DNA of 49,127 bases from an uncultured Bacteroidales bacterium (lineage in GTDB: Bacteria; Bacteroidota; Bacteroidia; Bacteroidales; Muribaculaceae): positions 1-49,127 of the forward strand of contig UQDU01000013.1 in assembly GCA_900539915.1 (NCBI GenBank), given 5' to 3'. A program made the position numbers and the translations under genes. Of this stretch, positions 41,622-49,127 are shown one piece after another. Numbering within the stretch: the stretch's first letter is position 1; every line of letters starts with the position of its first letter. Under the pieces are notes generated by a model. That model saw only the letters and a list, made by a program, of their open reading frames with translations. It had not been told where the DNA came from and made no database searches.

Positions 41622-42173
41622 TTATGATTCTGAGATGAATGCGATGTCGGCGAGGATGTTGTCGGCGGCGTTGAAGGTGGCCGGGTCATGCAAGGCTGCT
41701 TCGCGCTCGGCTATGGCTTTGGCCCGGGACAGATTCTCTCGGACGACACGTGCAAGCAGCCGCATAGTGGCATAACGGCGATTAAGCGACTCAGCTCCCT
41801 CCATCCCGCCGATTATATCCCATACGTCTTGGCGATGCCGCAAGGCATTGAACGTCAGAGAGTCCAACGCCTCCGGAGTGGGTGCCTCATCTATAAGGCG
41901 TATCACTTCATCAGCCGAAATGGCATCATAGGGCAACAACATAGGGGCCAAGACTACGCTCTCACGGGTGGCGACATCGCACCATAACGCATCAAACAGT
42001 TCCTTAGACCTGTCATATCGCTCAGCTATCTCACGCAACTGCGGCATGTTAAGACCCCATATGATACGATGAGGCAGCCCGACGGCTTTCATCGAGTCAG
42101 ATACCACACCGTTTTTCATCAGCATGAACTGCTGTTTTATCTCATTGAAATGATTCTGTACGGTTTCTTTCAT
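41622..42173 (-). CDS. AlkD-like HEAT-repeat protein (possible DNA alkylation repair)
   Basis: A 183-residue all-helical protein. GLPHRIIWGLNMPQLREIAERYDRSKELFDALWCDVATRESVVLAPML matches the HEAT-like repeats of the AlkC/AlkD DNA glycosylase superfamily, including the P-x-LR-x-IA start and the W...TRE motif; FNALRHRQDVWDII resembles a later repeat. It is shorter than usual AlkD (about 220-240), so catalytic function is doubtful. Its ATG overlaps the flippase stop by 4 nt, indicating coupling. Confidence 0.6.
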   Translation of the reverse strand: MKETVQNHFNEIKQQFMLMKNGVVSDSMKAVGLPHRIIWGLNMPQLREIAERYDRSKELFDALWCDVATRESVVLAPMLLPYDAISADEVIRLIDEAPTPEALDSLTFNALRHRQDVWDIIGGMEGAESLNRRYATMRLLARVVRENLSRAKAIAEREAALHDPATFNAADNILADIAFISES

Positions 42174-43633
42174 CTTCTTATCTTTTTACGCCCTATCAAT
42201 CCGGGCAATATCACTATGGCCGACGCCACGCCGGCGATTCCTACGATGCAGTGGGCGATAATCGAGCCATCTGTAGCCATGACCAATGCGCATCCGGCAA
42301 CCGAAGCCGCCACGGCCCACGCCGACAGTTTCAATATGCCCGACGAAAGTTTCAGTCCGTAACGCAGCCGATATAGAGAGCCGACCATAATGGTGTAGAC
42401 GACATACCACAGTATGTAAGCGATGCCCATGCCGGGGATACCCCACAGATTGAAGCAAAGGATGCTCCCGCCGACGTAGACCACCGCACTCGTGATTTCC
42501 ACCGCCATATACACCGAGCCGTCGGCCTTGGCAAGCATCACATAGGCCATGGTGCACGACAGAGCACGGAGCACGGTGCCAATGATACCCATATACACCA
42601 TGGGCTGGATTATCTGGAAGTCACTGGTGTACAGCACTTCTATGATGACAGGGACGAAAGCGATAAACAGCAGCACCAGCGGCACCATAATACCCATAAT
42701 CACACTGAGTTCCTGACTGACGGTGACCGACATGGCTCGGCGTGACCGCTGGCACATGCTCAGCCTCGGGAAAAAGTCGACCATCAGAGCCGCAAATACC
42801 AGCCCGACATAGCGGTTGATAAGCGTGAAACCGCTTTGGAAATATCCCACCGTGGCGGTGTCGGCTGTGCGGTTGAGATACACCAGAAACAGATATGACC
42901 CGAGGTTGATCATCATTACGCTGATGATGATATAGAAGCCCAGCTTGATGATATGGAATCCGTCGGAAAGGCTGCTGCGCCACGTAATGCCGTGGCTGCG
43001 GTCAGGCATTATTTCACTGGTGGCCTTGTGGGCGTAATTCCACAGAATGGAGGTGGTGATTATATACAATATTACTATAGAGGGAACTATGGCAGTGGCT
43101 CTCCAGAAGAAAAAGAGGGGGACGGTCACAGCGAGACCGATAACATTGCCCCATGTGGTGGCCAATGCTATGCCTCGCAGCTTGTGAAGCCCCATCAATA
43201 TGCCACCTTCACCTCCTGAAACAGCCATGGCGAATATCGCTATAGACAACAGGCAAAACCACCACGTCATATCGCCGTCACCGAAAGCCCACCGGCTCAG
43301 CAACGGCGAGAAACCGATAGTCAGCAGGGCAAACAGCAGTCCGAGCGACAGGCATATGCGTCTCACCATCAGGATGTAGCGGACGCGCTGCTCCTGAGCA
43401 TCATGGGCGGCAAGCTCGCGCGCTGCCACTGTGTTCATGCCCATTTGTGCGAAATTGCCGAGTAGGTCAAGCACCGTATTGAACACACCGAAGAGGCCCA
43501 CGCCCACGGCTCCTATCCATATGGCCACGAGCTTGGTGCGCACCACCGATACAAGTATGCTGATGACCTGAACGCCTGAGAAAACGCCCATAGTCTTGAC
43601 AATCAACGCCGTGGACTTGCTTTTAGATGCCAT
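42170..43633 (-). CDS. Polysaccharide flippase (Wzx/O-antigen translocase-like)
   Basis: A 487-residue integral membrane protein with about 14 TM helices. VKTMGVFSGVQVISILVSVVRTKLVAIWIGAVGVGLFGVFNTVLDLLGNFAQMGMNTVAARELA is the characteristic N-terminus of the MOP-superfamily Wzx/RfbX-type flippases that move undecaprenyl-linked glycans across the inner membrane. No glycosyltransferase cluster surrounds it, which is unusual for Wzx; the next genes are an EnvC-like protein (33 nt upstream) and an AlkD-like protein (4-nt overlap). Confidence 0.87.
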   Translation of the reverse strand: MASKSKSTALIVKTMGVFSGVQVISILVSVVRTKLVAIWIGAVGVGLFGVFNTVLDLLGNFAQMGMNTVAARELAAHDAQEQRVRYILMVRRICLSLGLLFALLTIGFSPLLSRWAFGDGDMTWWFCLLSIAIFAMAVSGGEGGILMGLHKLRGIALATTWGNVIGLAVTVPLFFFWRATAIVPSIVILYIITTSILWNYAHKATSEIMPDRSHGITWRSSLSDGFHIIKLGFYIIISVMMINLGSYLFLVYLNRTADTATVGYFQSGFTLINRYVGLVFAALMVDFFPRLSMCQRSRRAMSVTVSQELSVIMGIMVPLVLLFIAFVPVIIEVLYTSDFQIIQPMVYMGIIGTVLRALSCTMAYVMLAKADGSVYMAVEITSAVVYVGGSILCFNLWGIPGMGIAYILWYVVYTIMVGSLYRLRYGLKLSSGILKLSAWAVAASVAGCALVMATDGSIIAHCIVGIAGVASAIVILPGLIGRKKIRR

Positions 43634-43666
43634 CGCTATGGATAGATGTATTGCATTGGAGGGGCT

Positions 43667-45178
43667 TTATCTGACCCATTGCAGAGGATTAAGTTTCTGA
43701 CGCTCATGGCGCAACTCGAAATGCAGCACATGGCGTCCGTCATTGTCCGGGTCGGGCTGCACCTGCCCTATCGTCTGCCCGGTCTTTACGGTGTCGCCGG
43801 TCTTGATGGCCAGATTGCTGATGCCGGCATAGATGGTGATGTACTCCCCATGGCGTATCATCACGATATTATTGTAGCCGGGCTGATTGAACACAGCCGA
43901 CACAGTGCCGTCGGCTATGGCACGTGCACGCCTGTTGGACGAAAGCATCTCTATGTCGATGCCCGAGTTCTGTACCTCTATGTTGGGGAAATCGGGGTGG
44001 GGATGGCGGCCGAACGCGCTGATTACGCGGTATTTGCCATCCACCGGAAACGGCAAGCGGCCTTTCATCCGCGCAAACTGCGAAACAGAGGCCGAGGCAA
44101 TTAGCGGAGCGGCCTCGCGCACTTCACTCTCGCTGCGTTTGGCCGGTTTTTCCTTTGATTTGCCGGATGAGGGTTTTGGACTCTCTCGATCATTTCGTGA
44201 GGCCTGTTCCTGACGGCGACGTTCGCGTTCCTGACGCTCACGTTCCGCCTTCTCTCGGCGCAGACGTTCCTGTTCGAGGCGTCGCTGCTCGGCAGCGATG
44301 AGGCGGTCGAGTTCACGGTCAAGTTTCTGTAATTTCTGCTGCTGACGCGCGAGGTGCGCCTGAAGCTGCGAGCCCTCCTGCTTCAGACGCTCCACTATCT
44401 GCGAGGTCTCCTTGGAGTCGCGTTCCACGCTTGCCTTGGCGGTGTTGAGGCGGACGATATGGGCGTTTTTCTGGCGAAGCAGCTCCGACATGTCCGTTTG
44501 ACGGGCATGCAGGGCTTCGACGGCAGTCTGAAGCTCCTGCTGCTTGGCGCGTCGCCAATGCCCTATCTGACGCAGATAGCGCATGCGCTGCACAGCTTCC
44601 TGAAACGACTCGGCAGCAAAAACAAACGACAGGTGGTCAAGCCGCCGCTCAGTGCCCTGGGAGCGTCGCAATATCTTGCCGTAGCTCTCGCGCAACTTCT
44701 CCACATGCTGCCGCATCTGCCCTATAGTATCGTCAAGCATCTCTATGCGTCGCGATATGGCAGCCGCGTCGGCCTGAGTCGCAGCTATCACTGTTGTCTG
44801 CTGAGCTATGCGCGAACGCAAGTCGTTGAGACGGTTGAGCTGCGAAGCGGTAGATTTGCGGTTCTGGTCAAGTTTGGCCGAAGTCTCCTTGATATCCTTG
44901 GCCGTGGCCTGTTGCTCACGCTTGACATCCTTCGATGTACGCACCGGAGCCTTCTTCTTTACGGCCTTTTTCTTCTTCGTAGTGGCTTTCTTTCCCTTTG
45001 AAGATGACTTCTTGGCAGGTGCCGCTTTCTTCTTGGATGTGCTTTTTTTCTTGTTCTGCGTCTGCGAGACAGGCGCAGCCACAGCCGGCACTACCGCAGC
45101 ATCGCCAACCACAAAAGCCATGGCAGCCACCACCGCCACAGCCCTAAACCATCGCCAAAAAGAAGCACCACTCATCAT
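43667..45178 (-). CDS. EnvC-like murein hydrolase activator (coiled coil + M23 domain)
   Basis: A 503-residue secreted protein. After a signal peptide comes a Lys/Ala-rich tract (about 45-90), a long coiled coil (about 95-330), a charged linker, and a C-terminal LytM/M23 domain (about 375-503: GKYRVISAFGRHPHPDFPNIEVQNSGIDIEM, HGEYITIYAGISNLAIKTGDTVKTGQTIGQV, HFELRHE). In active M23 enzymes the metal ligands are HxxxD and HxH; here NSGIDI replaces the first His and the FELR replaces HxH, so it is probably a degenerate EnvC-type amidase activator. It opens the minus-strand run with the flippase. Confidence 0.88.
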   Translation of the reverse strand: MMSGASFWRWFRAVAVVAAMAFVVGDAAVVPAVAAPVSQTQNKKKSTSKKKAAPAKKSSSKGKKATTKKKKAVKKKAPVRTSKDVKREQQATAKDIKETSAKLDQNRKSTASQLNRLNDLRSRIAQQTTVIAATQADAAAISRRIEMLDDTIGQMRQHVEKLRESYGKILRRSQGTERRLDHLSFVFAAESFQEAVQRMRYLRQIGHWRRAKQQELQTAVEALHARQTDMSELLRQKNAHIVRLNTAKASVERDSKETSQIVERLKQEGSQLQAHLARQQQKLQKLDRELDRLIAAEQRRLEQERLRREKAERERQERERRRQEQASRNDRESPKPSSGKSKEKPAKRSESEVREAAPLIASASVSQFARMKGRLPFPVDGKYRVISAFGRHPHPDFPNIEVQNSGIDIEMLSSNRRARAIADGTVSAVFNQPGYNNIVMIRHGEYITIYAGISNLAIKTGDTVKTGQTIGQVQPDPDNDGRHVLHFELRHERQKLNPLQWVR

Positions 45179-45183
45179 AAGTG

Positions 45184-45191
45184 CAAATTTA
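45184..45191 (-). promoter_or_regulatory. -7 box near the EnvC-like start
   Basis: TAAATTTG on the minus strand, its G only 6 nt from the first ATG (45178). If it is used, the mRNA is leaderless or translation starts at a later Met. Confidence 0.45.
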
Positions 45192-45358
45192 CCAAAATTT
45201 TTGCCCACAGCATATATGCGTAGATAATTTATGCAAGATTTTTGTTTTCGACAAAATAGCCCGTTAAACCGACAACAAACTGCGGTTTTTATTGATTTTA
45301 CGCACAAAACAGCGTCATACTTACTCTTATTGGCATAATAAATTCAGGGAAATTTTGC

Positions 45359-45366
45359 TATCTTTG
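45359..45366 (+). promoter_or_regulatory. -7 box of the GH97 gene
   Basis: TATCTTTG, 59 bp before the ATG at 45426. A TTGG at 45330 is too far (25 bp) for the ideal spacing. Confidence 0.5.
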
Positions 45367-45425
45367 TTGGTGTAACAATTATCCTTACTTTTTTATCTCA
45401 TTAGCATTACCTTATGGAAGGAAAA

Positions 45426-47591
45426 ATGAAAAACTTACTGATGCTGGCGGCCGTCGGAGTGCCTATGGCTCTCGGAGCCGAGCAGGTCACCAGTCCTGAT
45501 GGAGCTATAGTGGTCGACGTAGACATCGCCACCGGCGGTGTGCCCACCTACAAGGTGGACTACAAGGGGAAACCGGTAGTGTTGCCTTCGCGTCTCGGAC
45601 TCACACTTGCGAGCGAGAGCAGCCGACGCGACTTCAGCGCGGATGCCGTCAAGACCTCAGCCGACGCGCTCCAGATGACGAGCGGTTTTGCCATCACCGA
45701 CATCGAGCGCGGCGCCGTGGACGAAACATGGGCTCCGGTATGGGGCGAGGAGGACTCCATACGCTGCAACTACAACGAGATGGCCCTCAAACTGACCCAG
45801 ACCGACCTTGACCGCTACATGATTGTGCGGTTCCGCGTGTTTAACGACGGCCTCGGCTTCCGCTACGAGTTTCCGGCGCAACCCCACATGACCTATTTCG
45901 TCATCAAGGAGGAAAACACCCAGTTTGCCATGACCGGCGACCACTGGGCCTACTGGATTCCCGGCGACTATGACACCCAGGAATACAACTACACCAAGAG
46001 CCGCCTGAGCCATATCCGCGACTCGTGGGAGCAGCACAAGAAGGAAAGCTCGGCCAATGCGTCATCGACCCTTTTCTCGCCGACCGGCGTACAGACAGCA
46101 CTGCAGCTCAAGACCGACGACGGCATATACCTCAACATCCACGAGGCCGGTGTGAAGGACTACCCCACGATGCACCTCAACCTTGACGAGGCCTCCAACA
46201 CATTCACCTCCCATCTGACACCCGACGCCACAGGCATGAAAGGTTACATGCAGACTCCCGAGGAGACCCCGTGGCGCACCATCATGGTGGTTGACGATGC
46301 CCGTGACATCCTCGCGTCGCGCCTCATCCTCAACCTCAACGAGCCTACAGCCTATGAGGACACATCGTGGATCAAACCCGTCAAGTATATGGGCGTATGG
46401 TGGGAAATGATTGCCGGCAAGGGCGACTGGTCATATACCAACGACCTCGCATCCATCAAGCTCGGCGAAACCGACTACACCAAGACCAAACCGCACGGTC
46501 ACCACTCGGCCAACACCGAAAACGTCAAGCGCTATATCGACTTCGCCGCCGAACACGGCTTCGACCAGGTGCTTGTAGAAGGCTGGAACGAAGGCTGGGA
46601 GGACTGGATAGGCAACTCAAAAGACTATGTATTCGATTTTGTGACCCCCTACCCCGACTTTGACCTTGAAGGACTCAACAAGTATGCCAAGGAGAAGGGC
46701 GTGAAGCTGATGATGCACCATGAGACCTCAGGCTCCACACGCAACTACGAGCGCCACCTCCCTGCAGCCTACAAGCTGATGAACGACCTGGGATACAACT
46801 CCGTCAAGAGCGGATACGTGGGCAACATCATACCTCGCGGAGAAACCCACTACAGCCAGTGGAGCAACAACCACTATCTCTATGCCATCACCGAGGCGGC
46901 CAAACACCATATCATGGTCAACGCCCACGAAGCGAGCCGTCCGACAGGTCTTAGCCGCACATACCCCAACCTCATCGGCAACGAGAGCGCACGCGGCACA
47001 GAATACCAGGCCATGGGAGGCAATGCCAAGTGGCACACATCCATCCTCCCCTTCACCCGTCTGCAAGGCGGCCCGATGGACTATACTCCCGGCATTTTCG
47101 AGTTTGACCTCTCTACATTCTCGCGCCACAATAACTCCAAGATAGCATCGACCATCCCCGGCCAGCTCGCCCTCTACGTGACCATGTACAGTCCGCTGCA
47201 GATGGCAGCCGACCTCCCCGAGCACTATGCCCGTCACATGGATGCGTTCCAGTTCATCAAGGACGTGCCCGTCGAGTGGGAGAAGTCAGTGTATCTTGAA
47301 GCAGAACCGATGGACTATGTGACCGTGGCCCGCAAGGACAAGAACAGCGACGAGTGGTATGTAGGCTCCACCGCCGGCACCGCCGACCGTGACAGCAAAA
47401 TATCACTGTCGTTCCTCGACCCGGGACGCAAATACACGGCCACAATCTATGCCGAAGCTCCCGATGCCAACACTGTCGACGGCCAGACTCGTTACAAGAT
47501 AACCACCAAGACCGTCACCAACAAGACCAACCTCAAGCTGCATGCACTTGCCGGCGGCGGCTACGCCATCAGCATCAAGCCGGTCAAGTAA
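45426..47591 (+). CDS. Glycoside hydrolase family 97, inverting type (SusB-like alpha-glucosidase)
   Basis: A 721-residue secreted enzyme (signal peptide MKNLLMLAAVGVPMALGA). The N-terminal beta-super-sandwich (about 20-270) has VTSPDGAIVVDVDI and DDGLGFRYEFPAQ-like FNDGLGFRYEFP; the TIM barrel (about 280-620) has KYMGVWWEM, VLVEGWNEGWEDW and the acidic residues E433 (MMHHETSG), E502 (NAHEASRPTG) and E526 (GTEYQAMGG). Their spacing (69 and 24) equals that of E439/E508/E532 in SusB of B. thetaiotaomicron, so an inverting alpha-glucosidase is expected. GGAAGGAAAA precedes the ATG at 45426, favouring it over 45414. Confidence 0.93.
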   Translation: MKNLLMLAAVGVPMALGAEQVTSPDGAIVVDVDIATGGVPTYKVDYKGKPVVLPSRLGLTLASESSRRDFSADAVKTSADALQMTSGFAITDIERGAVDETWAPVWGEEDSIRCNYNEMALKLTQTDLDRYMIVRFRVFNDGLGFRYEFPAQPHMTYFVIKEENTQFAMTGDHWAYWIPGDYDTQEYNYTKSRLSHIRDSWEQHKKESSANASSTLFSPTGVQTALQLKTDDGIYLNIHEAGVKDYPTMHLNLDEASNTFTSHLTPDATGMKGYMQTPEETPWRTIMVVDDARDILASRLILNLNEPTAYEDTSWIKPVKYMGVWWEMIAGKGDWSYTNDLASIKLGETDYTKTKPHGHHSANTENVKRYIDFAAEHGFDQVLVEGWNEGWEDWIGNSKDYVFDFVTPYPDFDLEGLNKYAKEKGVKLMMHHETSGSTRNYERHLPAAYKLMNDLGYNSVKSGYVGNIIPRGETHYSQWSNNHYLYAITEAAKHHIMVNAHEASRPTGLSRTYPNLIGNESARGTEYQAMGGNAKWHTSILPFTRLQGGPMDYTPGIFEFDLSTFSRHNNSKIASTIPGQLALYVTMYSPLQMAADLPEHYARHMDAFQFIKDVPVEWEKSVYLEAEPMDYVTVARKDKNSDEWYVGSTAGTADRDSKISLSFLDPGRKYTATIYAEAPDANTVDGQTRYKITTKTVTNKTNLKLHALAGGGYAISIKPVK

Positions 47592-47615
47592 GAAACCCTG
47601 CATCCATAACATAAC

Positions 47616-47663
47616 CGAGGAGTGGAATACCGCCGTATGGTCTTCCACTCCTCGTTGCTTTTT
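47616..47663 (+). terminator. Terminator after the GH97 gene
   Basis: CGAGGAGTGGAA pairs perfectly with TTCCACTCCTCG (12 bp), then TTGCTTTTT. Confidence 0.85.
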
Positions 47664-47716
47664 ACAGCAGCTGCCGCGATTGTGTTGACGGCGCGGCGGT
47701 CAGAAGCACCAATCTG

Positions 47717-49036
47717 TCATTTCGGGGAGGCGGCCTGAGGCCGCAGGGGTGAGGCGATGTCTGTAGGGTTGAGGACTCCGCCGGCTACTCCGGTGATAGG
47801 AGTGTAGAGGCGCAGGCCGAATGTCGGGGCTATGGCTGTGATGTGCTCAAGCAGTTCGCTCATTATGGCCTCGTAGAGAGTCCAGTTGGTAGTGGCCGTG
47901 AACACATAGATATTCAGAGTGGTGCCTTGAGCCACCGGAGTCTCCAGACGCACGAGCATCTGCTGGTCCTTCGCCACCTGCGGATGGTTCATCAGATAAA
48001 GGCACACATATGCTCTGAACAGACCAAGATTGGTCTCGATGGTGCCGTTGACACTCATCTGCCCCTTGTTATACTCCACGAGAGCATTTGACGAACGTAC
48101 ACCGTCGACCCAGCTTTTGAGTAGGGGGTATTTACCTACCATGTCATCCACAAACGCCTCATCGGCCGGATGTATAGTGCTGTTTTCTACCGTAAGGTTA
48201 TAGAATATGCGTCGCGCACCGCTCTCGCTCATCCCGCGCCAGTTCTGGAAACTGTGCTGTACGAGCATGTATGGCGGACATGTGATTATAGTGTTGTCAA
48301 AGTTACGCACCTTGACCGTCGAGAGCGAGATGTCGATGACATTGCCGTTGACAGGCGTGTCAGGCACCACAATCCAGTCGCCGATGCGCACCATGTCGTT
48401 CTGGCTCAACTGTATTCCGGCCACAAAGCCCAGTATAGAATCCTTGAATATCAACATCAATGCCGCAGCAAACGCACCCAACCCGGTAAGCAAAGCCGCC
48501 GGCGATTTGTCAATCAGCACCGATACCCCGATGATAAAGGCGATAATCCACAGAATGCCCTTCATAGTGTTAGCGATGCCTTTGAGAGGCAGGTTGCGCG
48601 TGTTTTCCTTGCGGTTATACCTGACCCATATGAAATCCACCACCGCCGCCATGGCATATGTAAACGCGATTATCGCATAGATATACAGCACTTTCATGAT
48701 GACTATGCGCATCTGGCTGCCATAATTGAGGGTAAACGGCACGAGCGACAGAAGCACTATGGGCACTATGATATGACTGCACTTGGTGAACACACGGCTC
48801 TGCAGCAGGTCATCATCGAGCATCGTATGCCTCATCCCTGCAAGACGGCGCACGACATACAGGATACACTTGCGTATGAGCCACCCTATAAATATGGCCA
48901 CGACAGCCACAATCACTATATACAACAAGCCCTCGATACGTGGCTCATGGCGCAGACCTATAATGTCAAGCAGATGGCGTATGATAACCATCAGCCACTG
49001 CGCTACCTCATGTGATGGTATAAACGAAGTAATCAT
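47717..49036 (-). CDS. MscS family mechanosensitive channel (YbdG-like)
   Basis: A 439-residue inner-membrane protein. Four to five TM helices (about 25-195) lead to the pore helix region LTGLGAFAAALMLIFKDSILGFVAGIQLSQNDMVRIGDWI, the MscS hallmark, and the beta domain VNGNVIDISLSTVKVRNFDNTIITCPPYMLV. The C-terminal alpha/beta domain is longer than in E. coli MscS, as in YbdG-type channels, which respond to osmotic change. It converges with the GH97 gene, 125 bp away. Confidence 0.92.
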   Translation of the reverse strand: MITSFIPSHEVAQWLMVIIRHLLDIIGLRHEPRIEGLLYIVIVAVVAIFIGWLIRKCILYVVRRLAGMRHTMLDDDLLQSRVFTKCSHIIVPIVLLSLVPFTLNYGSQMRIVIMKVLYIYAIIAFTYAMAAVVDFIWVRYNRKENTRNLPLKGIANTMKGILWIIAFIIGVSVLIDKSPAALLTGLGAFAAALMLIFKDSILGFVAGIQLSQNDMVRIGDWIVVPDTPVNGNVIDISLSTVKVRNFDNTIITCPPYMLVQHSFQNWRGMSESGARRIFYNLTVENSTIHPADEAFVDDMVGKYPLLKSWVDGVRSSNALVEYNKGQMSVNGTIETNLGLFRAYVCLYLMNHPQVAKDQQMLVRLETPVAQGTTLNIYVFTATTNWTLYEAIMSELLEHITAIAPTFGLRLYTPITGVAGGVLNPTDIASPLRPQAASPK

Positions 49037-49127
49037 ATTACTTTATTAACACCACCGCTACAAGGATGGTTTAGAGGGTGTTTAATAACAAAATTTAAAT
49101 CCTGAGTGGTGTATCTTTTGATTAAAT

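Noticed and set aside
48170..49015. Plus-strand open frame of 281 codons opposite the MscS channel gene
   Set aside because: Composition (His, Arg, Gln, Tyr) is that of an antisense frame; the minus-strand protein has clear family motifs.

Overview
The window looks like chromosomal core DNA from a Bacteroidales gut anaerobe, probably near Muribaculaceae. The family-level guess is inference. The evidence is moderate-to-high GC, many copies of the Bacteroidetes sigma promoter (TTTG/TTGG, 19-21 bp, TAnnTTTG), absence of strong Shine-Dalgarno sites, and typical gene content: split ThrE exporter, flavodiiron protein, pyruvate phosphate dikinase, GH97 alpha-glucosidase, OPT transporter, PorT-like barrels and DUF3256/DUF4919-type proteins. 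No rRNA, CRISPR array, prophage or intact insertion sequence was seen.

Layout. 1-120 is part of a dispersed palindromic repeat. 122-3289 holds a secreted DUF4919-like protein, a PatB/MalY C-S lyase and an esterase. 3483-7950 (+) is a housekeeping run: DUF3256, xseA, xseB, rsmA/ksgA, mgtE. 7952-12004 (-) reads, in transcription order, an unrecognised polytopic membrane protein, the two ThrE halves and a flavodiiron protein, tightly spaced. 12315-19255 (+) is a tripartite RND efflux system (adaptor, pump, TolC-like channel) followed by lpxA, then a terminator and about 300 bp of palindromic repeats. 19684-22398 has an envelope protein with a carboxypeptidase-like domain (-) and a six-TM protein/winged-helix regulator pair (+) behind a duplicated palindromic operator-like element.

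22560-27338 (-) carries ppdK, ridA and a BrkB/YihY protein. 27464-33757 (+) has a beta-barrel protein, a 56-residue 2x[4Fe-4S] ferredoxin, then ssb, OPT transporter, MATE exporter and an NDH-2-type dehydrogenase in one run. 33860-35708 is a divergent pair (YitT protein, beta-barrel). tRNA-Ser(GGA), fabF/acpP, a phosphohexomutase and tRNA-Leu(UAG) follow. 40134-45178 (-) has a Schlafen-type ATP-binding regulator with a damaged or unusual 5' end, an AlkD-like HEAT protein, a polysaccharide flippase and an EnvC-like M23 protein. 45426-49036 has a GH97 alpha-glucosidase (+) and a MscS-type channel (-).

How the genes fit together: most encode envelope and central metabolism functions (lipid A start step, fatty-acid elongation, septal murein hydrolysis, efflux, Mg2+ and peptide transport, O2/NO detoxification, PEP/pyruvate interconversion). 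I found no clearly new multi-gene system. The best leads are the regulator pair with its duplicated operator, the palindromic repeat family, and the regulator at 40134 whose conserved N-terminus is encoded without a visible start codon. All calls were made by reading the sequence; no database search was run.
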